Source of the DNA: an uncultured Fidelibacterota bacterium
GTDB lineage: Bacteria > Fidelibacterota > Marinisomatia > SCGC-AAA003-L08 > D37C17
Direction: 5' to 3'
Length of the DNA: 14,117 nucleotides
NCBI GenBank assembly: GCA_913049525.1
Contig: CAJWYZ010000019.1
Location: forward strand, 1-14,117
Shown: one piece after another, positions 1-10,911 of the stretch
Numbering within the stretch: position 1 is the stretch's first letter
Layout: each line of letters begins with the position of its first letter
The notes under the pieces: generated by a model
Databases searched by the model: none
Told to the model about the DNA's origin: nothing
Seen by the model: only the letters and a program-made list of their open reading frames with translations
Translations under genes and position numbers: made by a program

Positions 1-1802
1 TCAAGCAATGTTGGGGAAGCTTTCTTAGCAGCATCTCTAAGCGCCATAGAACCTGCTATTTTGAATGCAATTTCACTGGAATCAACATCATGAAATGAAC
101 CATCAATCAGAGATACCTTAATGTCTTCCAATGGGTACCCGCACACAACACCATTACACATAGAGTCTTTTACTCCTGCCTCAACAGCGGGTATGTACTC
201 TTTGGGAATTTTACCACCAACAATCTTATTTTCAAATTCAAATCCTTTTCCAGCATCATTAGGTTCAATAATAATAACAACATGCCCATACTGGCCCCTG
301 CCACCTGACTGTTTGACAAATCTGCCCTCTTGCTCCACTTTTTTTGTAATACATTCTTTATAGGACACCTGAGGTGAACCAACATGAACGACTACATTAA
401 ATTCTCTTTTAAGCCTATCAACAATTATTTCTAAATGTAATTCACCCATTCCTGAAATAATAGTCTGCCCTGTATCTTCATCACTTCTAACAATAAATGT
501 TGGGTCTTCTTCAGCTAATTTTATCAATCCATTGGTAAGTGCATCTTGACCGTCTTTAGTAGCAGGCTCAACAGCAATTGATATTACAGGCTCAGGGAAA
601 TCCATAGATTCAAGCAAGATTGGATGATCAACTGAACAGAGCGTATGACCTGTTTTAGTATTTTTCAAACCAACTATTGCAGCTATTTCACCTGTTGTTA
701 CCGTTTTTCTCTCTTCTCGCTTATTAGAATGCATCAGCATCAACCGTCCTACTCTCTCTTTTTTACCAGTATTAGGATTTAGAATATGTTCTCCAGTTGA
801 AACTGACCCAGAATACACTCTAAAAAATGTCAGCCTACCAACATAAGGATCGGTCATAATTTTAAAAGCAAGTGCACTGAAATGGTCTTCATCATCAGGC
901 TTTCTTTCAACTTCAAGTGTATCGTCATCAACATCAAATCCTTTTACCCCACCTACATCTAGAGGTGAAGGTAAATAATCAATAACTGCATCCAATGTTC
1001 TTTGTACACCTTTGTTCCTAAAAGCAGATCCGCAAAGAGTTGGTATCATAGTACCATCCAATGCAGCTTTCCGAATAGCAACCTTTATTTCTTCCGGAAG
1101 AAGCACTTCTCCTTCAAGATATTTTTCTAATAAATGTTCGTCATAAGATGCAACTTCTTCCAATAAGTGTAAACGCCATTTATCAGCAACCTCCGCCATA
1201 TCAGCAGGAATTTCACCATATTCGAAACTAGATCCATCCTCAGAAGTATAAAGAATGGCTTCCATCTTAATTAAATCAATTAACCCGGTAAATATATCCC
1301 CAGAACCAATAGGCAATACAATAGGAACAGGATTTGCATTTAGCCTGTCCTTAATCATTTCAATTACCTTAAAAAAATCTGCGCCTGTACGATCCATCTT
1401 ATTTACAAAAGCAATTCTTGGCACACCATATTTATCAGCCTGTCTCCATACAGTTTCAGATTGCGGCTCAACACCACCAACAGCACAAAATAATGCAATT
1501 GCCCCATCCAATACACGGAGAGATCGCTCTACCTCAATTGTAAAATCTACGTGACCTGGAGTATCAATAATATTTACACGATTCCCATCCCAAAAAGCTG
1601 TAGTTGCAGCCGAAGTAATGGTTATTCCACGTTCTTTTTCCTGATCCATCCAATCCATGGTAGCAGCACCATCATGTACTTCACCTAATCTATGGGTGCG
1701 TCCCGTATAGTATAGAATACGTTCAGTGGTAGTAGTTTTGCCAGCATCAATATGGGCCATAATGCCAATATTTCGAACATGCTTTAATGGAATATTTTTC
1801 AT
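1..1802 (-). CDS. fusA: Elongation factor G, 3' end missing (runs off the left edge)
   Basis: EF-G is the GTPase that drives ribosomal translocation and, with the recycling factor, splits post-termination ribosomes in the cytoplasm. About 600 codons are open from the ATG at 1800-1802 to the window edge with no stop. The family is about 700 residues, so roughly the last 100 (most of domains IV-V) are missing. All the GTPase motifs are visible: the P-loop AHIDAGKT at residues 16-23, switch I RGIT at 58-61, DTPGH at 80-84 and NKMD at 134-137. Domain II-III motifs follow, including GMGELHLEI. The location directly after rpsG is the classical str-operon position, which supports the canonical EF-G rather than a paralogue such as EF-G2 or TetM. 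The start lies 5 nt after the rpsG stop and has no clear Shine-Dalgarno sequence, so translational coupling to rpsG is likely. Confidence 0.98.
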   Translation of the reverse strand, partial: MKNIPLKHVRNIGIMAHIDAGKTTTTERILYYTGRTHRLGEVHDGAATMDWMDQEKERGITITSAATTAFWDGNRVNIIDTPGHVDFTIEVERSLRVLDGAIALFCAVGGVEPQSETVWRQADKYGVPRIAFVNKMDRTGADFFKVIEMIKDRLNANPVPIVLPIGSGDIFTGLIDLIKMEAILYTSEDGSSFEYGEIPADMAEVADKWRLHLLEEVASYDEHLLEKYLEGEVLLPEEIKVAIRKAALDGTMIPTLCGSAFRNKGVQRTLDAVIDYLPSPLDVGGVKGFDVDDDTLEVERKPDDEDHFSALAFKIMTDPYVGRLTFFRVYSGSVSTGEHILNPNTGKKERVGRLMLMHSNKREERKTVTTGEIAAIVGLKNTKTGHTLCSVDHPILLESMDFPEPVISIAVEPATKDGQDALTNGLIKLAEEDPTFIVRSDEDTGQTIISGMGELHLEIIVDRLKREFNVVVHVGSPQVSYKECITKKVEQEGRFVKQSGGRGQYGHVVIIIEPNDAGKGFEFENKIVGGKIPKEYIPAVEAGVKDSMCNGVVCGYPLEDIKVSLIDGSFHDVDSSEIAFKIAGSMALRDAAKKASPTLL

Positions 1803-1807
1803 ATTAT

Positions 1808-2275
1808 TTATCTAAAGTGGGAGAAAGCTTTATTTGCCTCTGCCATTCTATGAGTATCCTCTTTCTTCTTAACAGCAGAACCATCATTATTAGCTGCTGC
1901 CAGTAGTTCCGCAGCCAATCTATCTGCCATAGTCTGACCTTTTCTGGATTTTGAATAACCTATAATCCACCGCATTGCTAAAGCCATTCGACGACCTTCA
2001 GATATTTCTATCGGAACCTGATAAGTAGCACCACCAATTCTTTTAGATTTAACTTCAAGAACAGGTGCAACATTTTCTAATGCTTTTTTAAATAATTCAA
2101 TACCATCGTCGACCTTTCCCTGTTTTTTAATTTTTTCAATACTCTGATAAAATATTTTTTCAGCAAGGCTTTTCTTCCCCTGTTTCATGAGATTATTAAT
2201 AAACTTCGCGACTATCAAATCTCCATATACAGGATCCGGCAGTATCTCTCTTTTTTCTGGTCTTCTTCTACGCAT
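1808..2275 (-). CDS. rpsG: 30S ribosomal protein S7
   Basis: S7 is a primary 16S rRNA-binding protein. It nucleates assembly of the 30S head and lies near the E site. The 155-residue product is the normal length. The N-terminus begins [15 protein letters not shown], and the core contains [11 protein letters not shown], then [11 protein letters not shown] and ALRWII-like (here [10 protein letters not shown]) segments typical of the family. It ends with AFSHFR. The ATG at 2273-2275 is the only sensible start. It lies 16 nt after rpsL, and the spacer is A/T-only apart from single G or C bases with no Shine-Dalgarno sequence. In E. coli, S7 represses its own operon by binding the rpsL-rpsG spacer. 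Here that spacer is only 16 nt, so any such site would have to include coding sequence. Confidence 0.98.
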   Translation of the reverse strand: MRRRRPEKREILPDPVYGDLIVAKFINNLMKQGKKSLAEKIFYQSIEKIKKQGKVDDGIELFKKALENVAPVLEVKSKRIGGATYQVPIEISEGRRMALAMRWIIGYSKSRKGQTMADRLAAELLAAANNDGSAVKKKEDTHRMAEANKAFSHFR

Positions 2276-2291
2276 GAATTAAAAAATGAAA

Positions 2292-2666
2292 TTAATTTTT
2301 AGGTTTTTTTGTACCATATCTCGAGCGACTTGTCCTACGCCCCTCTACTCCCGCAGGATCTAGAACACCTCTAATAACATGATAACGAACTCCAGGCAAA
2401 TCTTTCACCCTTCCACCCTCAATCATCACAATAGAATGCTCTTGAAGATTATGACCCTCTCCCGGAATATAGGCTGTTACCTCAAACCCGTTTGATAATC
2501 GAACACGAGCCACCTTTCTCAAAGCAGAGTTTGGCTTCTTCGGTGTGGTTGTATATACACGAGTGCATACACCTCTTTTTTGAGGACAGGCCTCTAAAGC
2601 AGGCACATTATTTTTCTTAAGCTGCTTTTTTCTACCTTTCCTGACAAGTTGGTTTACTGTTGGCAT
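2292..2666 (-). CDS. rpsL: 30S ribosomal protein S12
   Basis: S12 sits at the decoding centre on the 30S interface and controls the accuracy of tRNA selection. The product is 124 residues, the usual length. It starts [15 protein letters not shown] and contains the invariant [14 protein letters not shown] and [13 protein letters not shown] blocks. The residues where substitution gives streptomycin resistance are wild type: Lys43 and Lys88, with Pro91. Asp89 is the residue that RimO methylthiolates in many bacteria. The ATG at 2664-2666 is preceded by AGGA at 2672-2675, with a 5-nt spacer. It is the first gene after the 115-nt gap behind rpoC, so it may start its own transcript (see the candidate promoter at 2691-2718). 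Confidence 0.98.
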   Translation of the reverse strand: MPTVNQLVRKGRKKQLKKNNVPALEACPQKRGVCTRVYTTTPKKPNSALRKVARVRLSNGFEVTAYIPGEGHNLQEHSIVMIEGGRVKDLPGVRYHVIRGVLDPAGVEGRRTSRSRYGTKKPKN

Positions 2667-2690
2667 TTGATTCCTAGCATAGCTTGGTAA

Positions 2691-2718
2691 TTTATAAAGT
2701 ATCTAAAATTTAACCCAA
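2691..2718 (-). promoter_or_regulatory. Candidate sigma70-type promoter for rpsL-rpsG-fusA
   Basis: On the minus strand, TTGGGT (2713-2718) and TATAAA (2691-2696) are separated by 16 nt. This fits a loose -35/-10 pair. A start site about 7 nt downstream would give an mRNA leader of about 18 nt that still includes the AGGA ribosome-binding site of rpsL. It lies in the 115-nt rpoC-rpsL gap (2667-2781), the largest in the window. The surrounding DNA is so A/T-rich that hexamers like these arise by chance, and an FCB-group sigma factor may prefer a different consensus. Support is therefore weak. Confidence 0.3.
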
Positions 2719-2781
2719 GCATTTATTCTGCATTTTTATTATTATATTCTATTGGGAAATTCAGCGCCTGATTATTAATGA

Positions 2782-5700
2782 TTAAACTAATTGCCCTGCA
2801 AGTTCTTCATGCTGATTCTCCTCAACTGGCAACTCAACTTCTTGAATTTCAGATTCTCTTTCTTGCTCACCCGGGTTTGTTACTACTAATCCTCTGTTTT
2901 GCAAAGCACCTGTTCCAGCCGGAATTAATCGTCCGATAATTACATTTTCTTTCAATCCCTTGAGATAGTCAGTTTTTCCTTCAACAGCAGCATCAGTAAG
3001 CACACGCGTGGTTTCTTGGAAGGAGGCCGCTGAAATAAAACTTTCAGTATTAAGTGAGGCACGCGTAATCCCCAATAAAAGTGGACTAAAAGTCACGGGT
3101 TTGGGCTTGGAGGTTTTGATTGGTTTTTTCCCAGACTCTTTCAAGCCTTTATTAACATCCTTAATATTAGATGTATAAACCACATCACCCTCTTCATAGT
3201 CAGAATCTCCGGAATTCGTAACAACCCCTTTCTTTTTCATCTCTTCATTTGCATTTTGAATTTCGAATCGATTTATACGATCTCCATGCAGGTATAAAGT
3301 ATCACCAGCATCTTCTACCGTTACCTTCTTCATCATTTGACGAACAATCACCTCAATATGCTTATCGTTTATTGCAACTCCTTGAAGTCGATATACTTCC
3401 TGAATAGCATTTACAAGAAATTCTTGTACTTTTGAAGCACCGCCAATTCTCAAAATATCTTTTGGAGAAACGGATCCTTCACATAATTTATCTCCGGCAA
3501 ATACCAAATCTCCTTCGTGAACAAGGATATGTTTACCATAAGGTATTTTATAAATATTTTCTTTCTCTTTTCCAATTACATGAATTTCACGGATACCACG
3601 CTTTACTTTTCCGTATTTAATTGTTCCATCAACCTCTGTAATTACAGCAGGATTTGCAGGGTTTCGAGCTTCAAATAATTCTGCAATCCGAGGAAGACCA
3701 CCTGTAATATCTCTGGTTTTCCCCGCATCCCTTGGAATTTTAACCAAAATTTGGCCAGCCTTTACCTTATCTCCATCACGAACAATAACGGTAGCTCGAA
3801 CTGGTAAAATACTAGCACCACCAGAGGCCTCATCTTTTCCGGTACCCTCAATATGAATATGTGGACTTAAATCACGGTTTTTAGATTCCGTAATTACAAT
3901 CATTTTCTTTCCACTTTCTACTGCTTCTTCAATATACGTTTCACCTTCAATCATATCTCGGAAATGAATGATTCCGGCTGTTCTTGCTAGAATAACATCT
4001 GTATATGGATCCCATGCAAAAAGAGTTTGTCCAACCTTTACTTTTTCACCGCTTTCAACAAAAACTTTTGATCCGTAGGGCACTTGCCAATTTGAAATAG
4101 AATTACCCTTTTTATCCATTAATTCCATTGTTCCATTTCTCACAGATGCTACCATTACATCATTTCCACTCTCATCCTTAATACTAATTAGATTTAAGCT
4201 GTCTGATAACTTAATAGTACCCTCCTTTTTGGCACTTCTATGAGATTGCTCAACAATTCTAGAAGCTGTACCACCAATATGGAATGTTCGAAGGGTTAAC
4301 TGCGTACCTGGTTCACCGATTGATTGGGCCGCCATAATTCCAACGGAATCACCAATACGAGGCTCTTTATGAGAGGCCAAATTTAATCCATAGCAACACA
4401 TACATACACCATGCGGCGCTTCACAGGTAAGTACTGACCGCACTTTTACTTGATACACATTGCCTTTAGAAATTAAATCAACTGTTTTTTCATCAAGAAG
4501 CTTACCTTTCTTGGCAAATTTAGTATTATCTATTGGATCAACTATATCTTCCAGTATATACCTTCCAATAATCCGCTCTTCAAGGGGTTCAATAATTTCT
4601 TCACCTTCTTTTAAATCTTCAAGCATAGTGCCCTGGACTGTCTTGCAATCTTCCATTGTTATTGTTACATCTTGAGCAACGTCAACCAATCTACGAGTTA
4701 AATATCCCGCATCTGCAGTTTTAAGGGCTGTATCTGCCAAACCCTTTCTAGCTCCATGCGTAGAAATAAAATACTCAAAAGCTGACAATCCTTCTTTGAA
4801 GTTTGATTTGATAGGATTTTCAATAATTTCGCCAGATGCTCCAACCATGGATTTTTTTGGTTTTGCCATCAACCCACGCATACCAGCGAGCTGTTTTATT
4901 TGGTCTTGACTTCCTCTCGCACCAGAATCTGCCATCATGAATAAAGGATTAAACCCCTGATCATCATTTTCTAATTCTTTGAACATTGCATTAGCAACAT
5001 CACTAGTAGCATGTGTCCAAATGTCAATAACCTTATTATATCGCTCACCCTCCGTTAAAACATGTCGATCAAATTTCATTTGAATTGCTTCAACCTGTTT
5101 TTGAGCGGCATCTAATATTTCATTTTTTTTATCGGGAATATGAATATCATTTATTGCAATTGAAATTCCACTTTTAAATGCGAACTCAAATCCCAAATCT
5201 TTTAAATCATCTAAAAATGAAATCGTCTGGTAATTACCAGCCTCTTTATAACACTGTCCAATTATATTGGTAAGTATTTTTTTATTCATCGTTTTATTTA
5301 TATAAGGCATCTCCTTGGGTAATTTTTCATTAAAAATTATTCTTCCCAATGTGGTATCATTTATCCAGCCGTCTTGCAACCTAACACTCACATAAGCATG
5401 AAGTGAAACTTCATGATTTGAAAATGCCAATTCAGCCTCATGAAACGATCCAAATTTTGTGCCCTCACCTAAATCCCCAGATCTTGGACGGGTTAAAAAA
5501 TAACACCCTAGTACCATATCCTGAGATGGAATTGCAATAGGGCTTCCAGTTGCAGGATGAAGAATATTGTGACTTGACAACATTAATAGCCATGCTTCCA
5601 TTTTAGCTTCAGCTGACAATGGTACATGCACTGCCATTTGATCTCCATCAAAATCTGCATTAAAAGCTGCGCAAACTAACGGATGCAGTCGAATAGCCTT

Positions 5701-7077
5701 TCCTTCAATTAATACTGGCTGGAAAGCCTGTACACCTAATCTATGCAGTGTTGGAGCACGATTTAATAATACTGGGTGATCTCTAACGGCATTTTCAAGC
5801 ACCTTATAAACTTCAGGAGCCTTTGTTTCAACCAACATTTTTGCGCTTCTAGGCGTTCGAGAATAACCTACTTTTATTAATTCATAAATTACATGTGGCT
5901 TAAATAATTCCATCGCCATTTCTTTTGGTATGCCACATTCATGTAATTTCAATTCAGGCCCAACAACAATCACAGACCTTCCGGAATAGTCAACACGTTT
6001 GCCCAATAAGTTTTGACGGAACCGGCCAGACTTACCTTTAAGTGAATCACTCAAAGATTTTAGTGGTCTTCTGGTTCCACTTCTTACGGCAGATTTCATT
6101 CTACTATTATCAATTAATGCATCCACAGACTCTTGCAGCATACGTTTTTCATTTCTAAGAATTACATCTGGCGCTTTAATTTCCATGAGCTGCTTTAGAC
6201 GATTATTTCGTATAATTACACGTCTATACAAATCGTTCAAATCTGAAGCCGCAAACCGACCACCATCTAATGGTACTAGCGGACGTAATTCAGGAGGAAT
6301 TACCGGCAATACACTTAATACCATCCATTCTGGTTTATTATAAATCTTCTTTTCAATTCGTGGATCAAACTTTTTAAGAATCCTTAAACGTTTAAGTGCC
6401 ACTTCTGTTTTCTGAACTGATGTTTTACTTTTTACAACCTCTAAAAGTTCATTTATTTTTCCCACTACATCCAAATCGCGTAATAAACGAAGCACTGCCT
6501 CACCACCCATTTCTGCTTCGAAATATCTATCTTCATCACGATCATCTTCAGAAACTACGTCTATTCCAAATTCCTGCTCAAGCTTTAAATAATCTTCCTC
6601 TTCTAAAAGCTCACCATATTCCCTGCCAGACGCACCTGGATTAAGAATGACAAATTTTTCAAAATATACAATCTGCTCTAACTGTTTAGTAGTATATCCC
6701 AAAAGGTAGCTGATTTTACTTGGGATTGACCTAAGATACCAGATATGAATTACCGGCACAGCCAATGTTATATGACCAATTCTATCTCGTCGAACAGATT
6801 TTCTGGTGACTTCAACACCACAACGATCACAGACTATACCACGATATCTGATTCTTTTATATTTTCCACAATGGCATTCCCAGTCTTTTGTAGGGCCAAA
6901 TATTTTTTCACAAAACAGGCCATCTTTTTCCGGCTTATATGATCTGTAATTTATAGTTTCGGGCTTAAGAGTTTCGCCGAACGATCTATCTAAAATTTCC
7001 TCTGGAGACAGCAATCCAATAGTAATAGTGCTGAAAGATTGCGATAGTCTTGAGCTTGGTTTATTTGAAAATAACAA
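2782..7077 (-). CDS. rpoC: DNA-directed RNA polymerase subunit beta'
   Basis: Beta' is the catalytic clamp subunit of RNA polymerase. The 1431-residue protein is complete. An N-terminal zinc site is formed by Cys68, Cys70, Cys83 and Cys86. The catalytic magnesium loop NADFDGDQM has its aspartates at 475, 477 and 479. The second zinc site is Cys811, Cys885, Cys892 and Cys895. The bridge helix and trigger loop ([18 protein letters not shown]) are followed, from roughly residue 935 to 1118, by a large insertion before [16 protein letters not shown]. This is the SI3 domain known from proteobacterial and FCB polymerases. The last 30 or so residues are rich in Glu. The start is TTG at 7075-7077, because AAGGAGA lies at 7083-7089 with 5 nt spacing and no ATG or GTG is nearby. 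It follows the rpoB stop by 15 nt, so the two are co-transcribed. Confidence 0.99.
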   Translation of the reverse strand: MLFSNKPSSRLSQSFSTITIGLLSPEEILDRSFGETLKPETINYRSYKPEKDGLFCEKIFGPTKDWECHCGKYKRIRYRGIVCDRCGVEVTRKSVRRDRIGHITLAVPVIHIWYLRSIPSKISYLLGYTTKQLEQIVYFEKFVILNPGASGREYGELLEEEDYLKLEQEFGIDVVSEDDRDEDRYFEAEMGGEAVLRLLRDLDVVGKINELLEVVKSKTSVQKTEVALKRLRILKKFDPRIEKKIYNKPEWMVLSVLPVIPPELRPLVPLDGGRFAASDLNDLYRRVIIRNNRLKQLMEIKAPDVILRNEKRMLQESVDALIDNSRMKSAVRSGTRRPLKSLSDSLKGKSGRFRQNLLGKRVDYSGRSVIVVGPELKLHECGIPKEMAMELFKPHVIYELIKVGYSRTPRSAKMLVETKAPEVYKVLENAVRDHPVLLNRAPTLHRLGVQAFQPVLIEGKAIRLHPLVCAAFNADFDGDQMAVHVPLSAEAKMEAWLLMLSSHNILHPATGSPIAIPSQDMVLGCYFLTRPRSGDLGEGTKFGSFHEAELAFSNHEVSLHAYVSVRLQDGWINDTTLGRIIFNEKLPKEMPYINKTMNKKILTNIIGQCYKEAGNYQTISFLDDLKDLGFEFAFKSGISIAINDIHIPDKKNEILDAAQKQVEAIQMKFDRHVLTEGERYNKVIDIWTHATSDVANAMFKELENDDQGFNPLFMMADSGARGSQDQIKQLAGMRGLMAKPKKSMVGASGEIIENPIKSNFKEGLSAFEYFISTHGARKGLADTALKTADAGYLTRRLVDVAQDVTITMEDCKTVQGTMLEDLKEGEEIIEPLEERIIGRYILEDIVDPIDNTKFAKKGKLLDEKTVDLISKGNVYQVKVRSVLTCEAPHGVCMCCYGLNLASHKEPRIGDSVGIMAAQSIGEPGTQLTLRTFHIGGTASRIVEQSHRSAKKEGTIKLSDSLNLISIKDESGNDVMVASVRNGTMELMDKKGNSISNWQVPYGSKVFVESGEKVKVGQTLFAWDPYTDVILARTAGIIHFRDMIEGETYIEEAVESGKKMIVITESKNRDLSPHIHIEGTGKDEASGGASILPVRATVIVRDGDKVKAGQILVKIPRDAGKTRDITGGLPRIAELFEARNPANPAVITEVDGTIKYGKVKRGIREIHVIGKEKENIYKIPYGKHILVHEGDLVFAGDKLCEGSVSPKDILRIGGASKVQEFLVNAIQEVYRLQGVAINDKHIEVIVRQMMKKVTVEDAGDTLYLHGDRINRFEIQNANEEMKKKGVVTNSGDSDYEEGDVVYTSNIKDVNKGLKESGKKPIKTSKPKPVTFSPLLLGITRASLNTESFISAASFQETTRVLTDAAVEGKTDYLKGLKENVIIGRLIPAGTGALQNRGLVVTNPGEQERESEIQEVELPVEENQHEELAGQLV

Positions 7078-7082
7078 TTTTA

Positions 7083-7089
7083 TCTCCTT
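7083..7089 (-). promoter_or_regulatory. Ribosome-binding site fixing the TTG start of rpoC
   Basis: The minus strand reads AAGGAGA, 5 nt before TTG at 7075-7077, inside the 15-nt rpoB-rpoC gap. It is one of the strongest Shine-Dalgarno sequences in the window, and it decides the start because no in-frame ATG lies close by. Confidence 0.85.
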
Positions 7090-7092
7090 CGG

Positions 7093-10000
7093 TTAGTTCA
7101 ATAATACGTTTAGCCCTAATCCTTCTAGCTCTTTTACTAAAACATTAAAAGATTCAGGAATACTTGATTCAGGCGTATTTTTTCCGCGAACCAGCGAATT
7201 ATACAGCTTTGTTCGCCCATCCACATCATCTGATTTTGTAGTTAATATTTCTTGAAGCGTATGAGCGGCACCATATGCCTCTAAAGCCCATACTTCCATC
7301 TCTCCAAATCGTTGACCACCAGCCTGAGCCTTACCACCCAAAGGCTGCTGTGTAATAAGTGAATATGGACCTGTAGCACGTGCATGCATTTTATCATCCA
7401 CCAAATGCGATAATTTTAGCATATAAATAACTCCAACTGTTACAGGTGAATCAATTTTTTCACCTGTTCTACCATCCCATAAATCAACCTTGCCAGTTTC
7501 TGATAAACCAGCAGATTGCAACTCGCTTATCACATCTGCATGATTTGCACCATTAAATACAGGCGTTTTATATTTTTTCCCTAGTTTTTCACCTGCCCAA
7601 CCCAACATTGTTTCATATAGCTGACCCAAGTTCATTCGAGAAGGCACACCAAGCGGATTTAGAATAATATCAACCGGAGTTCCATCTTCAGTGAAGGGCA
7701 TATCTTCTTCAGGCACAATGATAGATACAATACCCTTATTTCCATGGCGTCCTGACACTTTATCACCGATTGAGATTTTTCGTTTTTGAGCAATATAAAC
7801 TTTAGCAAGCTTCATGACACCCTGCTGCAATTCATCACCCACTCTCAATTTGAAAATTTCTTTTTCTAAACGCTCTTCTAGTTGTCTCAAATTTCTACGG
7901 TAGTTCTGCCATATTTTGAGAATTTTATTCCAAATTATGGGATTTTCTACCCATGGAGATTTTAAAGAAAGCGTTTCATAATCAAGCTTCTTAATTCGGG
8001 ATGGCGTGAGTAAAGTCTTCGCCTTAATAAGAGTCCGATTTGTAGTGGCATCTCTCATTCCTCCAGAAATTTGCTCTGACAATTGAGTTTTTAACAACTC
8101 ATCTCTTTTCTCCATCAGCTCGACCCTGTCTTTTCGTGCATTCCTCTGCAATACTCGAATCTGCTGCTTTTCTTCATCCCTGATTGCAATACTTTTTCTC
8201 TCAAAGAGCTGCGTATCGACAACAACACCATGTACACCCGAATCACAGCGCTTTGAGGCATCTTTAACATCACCAGCCTTCTCACCAAAAATTGCACGAA
8301 GTAATTTTTCTTCAGGCGTTGGATCTGTTTCACCTTTTGGCGTTACTTTTCCAACCAAGATGTCCCCCGGATGGACTTCTGCACCAATACGAACAATTCC
8401 CCGAGCATCTAAATTTCGCGTTGCCTCTTCACTTACATTTGGAATTTCGTTGGTAAGCTCTTCCTCGCCTCTCTTTGTATCCCTAATTTCAACTTCAAAT
8501 TCCTTCATGTGAGTTGAAGTGAGGGTATCATGCTTTACCAAATTTTCGTTGATAATGATAGCATCCTCGAAATTATATCCACGCCAAGGCATAAAAGCAA
8601 CTTTTAGATTTTTTCCCAAAGCCAAAACACCATCCTTAGTTGAATGACCATCTGCAATAATCTGACCTTTTTTAATTTTCTGTCCCAAGCTCACAATTGG
8701 CCGCTGATTAATACAGGTATTCTGATTTGTCCGTAGAAGTTTTTTCAACTTAAATACTTTCAAATTCTCATCAGGAACCAATTCTAATTCAGCTGGCTGA
8801 CCTGATGAGCGAATGGTTATTTCGTTCGCATCAACACTTTCAATTGTACCATCGCAAGAAGAAACCATGGTTGCCCTCGAATCCAACGCCACTCGATCCT
8901 CCATTCCTGTGCCAACGATTGGTGGATCTGGATTAAGTAGTGGAACCGACTGTCTCATCATGTTTGATCCCATTAATGCACGGTTTGCGTCATCATTTTC
9001 AAGGAAAGGGATTAGAGCCGCAGATACACTCACAATTTGATTGGGAGAAATATCTCTATAATTCACAGAATCAGATGAAACAAGGGGAAAGTCCTCACCA
9101 TTTCTTACACGAATAGTATCTTTTACGAATTTACCCTTTTTAACCGCCTCTGTAGCTTGCGCAATATGGGCGCGCATTTCTTCATCCGGTGATAAAAATA
9201 CTATATCTTCAGAAAATGAATACTTTCCAGAACCTTTCTGAATTATTTTTTGATAAGGAGATTCAATGAAACCCAACTTATTCACTACAGCGTGAGTTGC
9301 CAATGAGTTGATAAGTCCAATATTGGGACCTTCAGGAGTTTCAATTGGACATAGACGTCCATAATGAGTATAATGCACATCTCTAACCTCAAAGCCGGCA
9401 CGCTCTCTAGATAGTCCGCCAGGACCAAGTGAAGAAATTCTTCGCTTATGGGTAATTTCAGCCAATGGATTTGTTTGATCCATAAACTGAGAAAGTTGAC
9501 TCGTTCCAAAAAATGTATTTAAAACAGTAGTAACAATTCGTGAATTTACTAAATCTTGAGGAGTAAGGCTTTCTGCCTCCCTTTGATTCATTTTTTCCCG
9601 AATGTTTCTATGCATTCTACTCAGTGCAATATTAAACTGATTCGCAAGCTGCTCACCAACCGTTCTCACACGACGATTACCCAAGTGATCAATATCATCT
9701 GAACCTCTTTCACCTTTTCTCATGAGAATCAAATAATTAAATACCTGAATAAAATCATCACGAGTTAATATCGGTTCATCAATAGGTGCATCAAGATCAA
9801 ACTTTTTATTTATTCGATATCGCCCTACAGCACCAAGATCATATTTTTTGGTAGAGAAAAACATTTTTTCGATGAACTTCTGCGCAATTCCTACAGAGGG
9901 AGCCTCTCCCGTCCTAAGATGTTGGTATAATAATTTTAAAGCCTCATCTGATGACTTTGTAGGATCTTTTTCCATCGTGTTTTTCAGCATCTGAACTTCT

Positions 10001-10866
10001 AAAGATTCTTCTTTTTTTGCAACAGTCAATTCTGAGATACCGATTTTTTTCCATTCATCAAGACGCTTTTCGGTTATTACAACTCCTGTTTCCGCAACTA
10101 CTTCACCTGTACTTTTATCTACAATATCCTCTAGTAACGTTTTATTTAGTAGATTTTTCTTACTACTTATTTTATATGATTTAGCTAACTCAAAAGCCTC
10201 GAGAATCTCTCTGTTTGTTGAAAACCCTATAGCGCGCAATAGCAAGGTAGCCGGGAATTTTCGACGGCGATCAATAATTGCATAAATACAATCATAAATA
10301 TCAGTAGTAAAATCTACCCAAGAGCCTCTGAATGGAATAATCCGAGCCTGAAATAATTTGGTTCCATTGGGGTGAAAATTTTGATCAAAAAATACGCCAG
10401 GACTACGCTGCAACTGACTCACAATTACTCTTTCTGCACCATTAATAATAAAAGTGCCGCTTTCTGTCATATATGGAATATTACCAAAGAATACATCCTG
10501 CTCAATACTCTGAACATATTTACTTCGATCATTTTCATCAGTAATATTTAAAATAAAACGAACTTTTAGAGGAACTGATAAAGATATTCTGCGCTCTAAG
10601 CACTCTTTTTCAGTATATTTCGGCAAGCCTAAATAATAGTGCTTGTATTCTAATATATAATCATTACGAGCATCCTCAACAGGAAACATGTTTTTAAATA
10701 CTGCCTCAAGACCTTTATTTTCCCGCTTTTCTGGCAAGATATCTTCTTGTAGAAAACTTTCCCAAGAAGCTAATTGAATTCCTAGAAGATCGGGTATGGG
10801 TATTTTAGGTTGAAATTTTGAAAAATCATGGCGTGCACCATTTTTCATTGCAGTGTCAACACTCAA
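7093..10866 (-). CDS. rpoB: DNA-directed RNA polymerase subunit beta
   Basis: Beta forms half of the polymerase active-site cleft, binds rifampicin and joins beta' in the core enzyme. The protein is 1257 residues and complete, shorter than the 1342 of E. coli. Motifs appear in family order: SPGVFFDQ, the rifampicin pocket, GPGGLSRERAGFEVRD, LCPIETPEGPNIGL, FEDAIIINE, SGRHGNKGIVS, and the C-terminal QPLGGKAQAGGQRFGEMEVW. In the rifampicin pocket, Q460, D463, H473 and S478 match E. coli Q513, D516, H526 and S531. This is a sensitive-type pocket, apart from Thr for Asn518, which I recall as normal in Bacteroidota. The start is TTG at 10864-10866. GGAGGT lies 8 nt upstream at 10875-10880, whereas the first in-frame ATG, 6 codons later, has no good site. 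It follows rplL by 59 nt and precedes rpoC. Confidence 0.99.
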   Translation of the reverse strand: MSVDTAMKNGARHDFSKFQPKIPIPDLLGIQLASWESFLQEDILPEKRENKGLEAVFKNMFPVEDARNDYILEYKHYYLGLPKYTEKECLERRISLSVPLKVRFILNITDENDRSKYVQSIEQDVFFGNIPYMTESGTFIINGAERVIVSQLQRSPGVFFDQNFHPNGTKLFQARIIPFRGSWVDFTTDIYDCIYAIIDRRRKFPATLLLRAIGFSTNREILEAFELAKSYKISSKKNLLNKTLLEDIVDKSTGEVVAETGVVITEKRLDEWKKIGISELTVAKKEESLEVQMLKNTMEKDPTKSSDEALKLLYQHLRTGEAPSVGIAQKFIEKMFFSTKKYDLGAVGRYRINKKFDLDAPIDEPILTRDDFIQVFNYLILMRKGERGSDDIDHLGNRRVRTVGEQLANQFNIALSRMHRNIREKMNQREAESLTPQDLVNSRIVTTVLNTFFGTSQLSQFMDQTNPLAEITHKRRISSLGPGGLSRERAGFEVRDVHYTHYGRLCPIETPEGPNIGLINSLATHAVVNKLGFIESPYQKIIQKGSGKYSFSEDIVFLSPDEEMRAHIAQATEAVKKGKFVKDTIRVRNGEDFPLVSSDSVNYRDISPNQIVSVSAALIPFLENDDANRALMGSNMMRQSVPLLNPDPPIVGTGMEDRVALDSRATMVSSCDGTIESVDANEITIRSSGQPAELELVPDENLKVFKLKKLLRTNQNTCINQRPIVSLGQKIKKGQIIADGHSTKDGVLALGKNLKVAFMPWRGYNFEDAIIINENLVKHDTLTSTHMKEFEVEIRDTKRGEEELTNEIPNVSEEATRNLDARGIVRIGAEVHPGDILVGKVTPKGETDPTPEEKLLRAIFGEKAGDVKDASKRCDSGVHGVVVDTQLFERKSIAIRDEEKQQIRVLQRNARKDRVELMEKRDELLKTQLSEQISGGMRDATTNRTLIKAKTLLTPSRIKKLDYETLSLKSPWVENPIIWNKILKIWQNYRRNLRQLEERLEKEIFKLRVGDELQQGVMKLAKVYIAQKRKISIGDKVSGRHGNKGIVSIIVPEEDMPFTEDGTPVDIILNPLGVPSRMNLGQLYETMLGWAGEKLGKKYKTPVFNGANHADVISELQSAGLSETGKVDLWDGRTGEKIDSPVTVGVIYMLKLSHLVDDKMHARATGPYSLITQQPLGGKAQAGGQRFGEMEVWALEAYGAAHTLQEILTTKSDDVDGRTKLYNSLVRGKNTPESSIPESFNVLVKELEGLGLNVLLN

Positions 10867-10874
10867 AGTAGATT

Positions 10875-10880
10875 ACCTCC
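10875..10880 (-). promoter_or_regulatory. Ribosome-binding site fixing the TTG start of rpoB
   Basis: GGAGGT on the minus strand is a near-complete anti-16S match, and 8 nt separate it from TTG at 10864-10866. It favours the TTG start over the in-frame ATG at 10846-10848, which has no comparable site at the right distance. Confidence 0.85.
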
Positions 10881-10911
10881 GTTTAGAATAGAAATTATTG
10901 ATGAAGCTTAA

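Noticed and set aside
2292..2666. Streptomycin-resistance substitutions in rpsL
   Set aside because: Lys43, Lys88 and Pro91 are all wild type.
2709..2760. CCCAA / TTGGG inverted repeat in the rpoC-rpsL gap as a terminator
   Set aside because: Only 5 bp would pair, the loop exceeds 30 nt, and no T-run follows on the minus strand.
3500..4290. Large internal segment of RpoC as a foreign insertion or intein
   Set aside because: It matches the position and the sandwich-barrel-like character of the known SI3 trigger-loop domain. There are no intein splice motifs (no Cys/Ser start with terminal His-Asn).
9445..9510. Thr in place of Asn518 (E. coli numbering) in the RpoB rifampicin pocket as a resistance allele
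   Set aside because: Thr at this position is, as I recall, the usual residue in Bacteroidota-type RpoB. The key residues Q513, D516, H526 and S531 are all unchanged.
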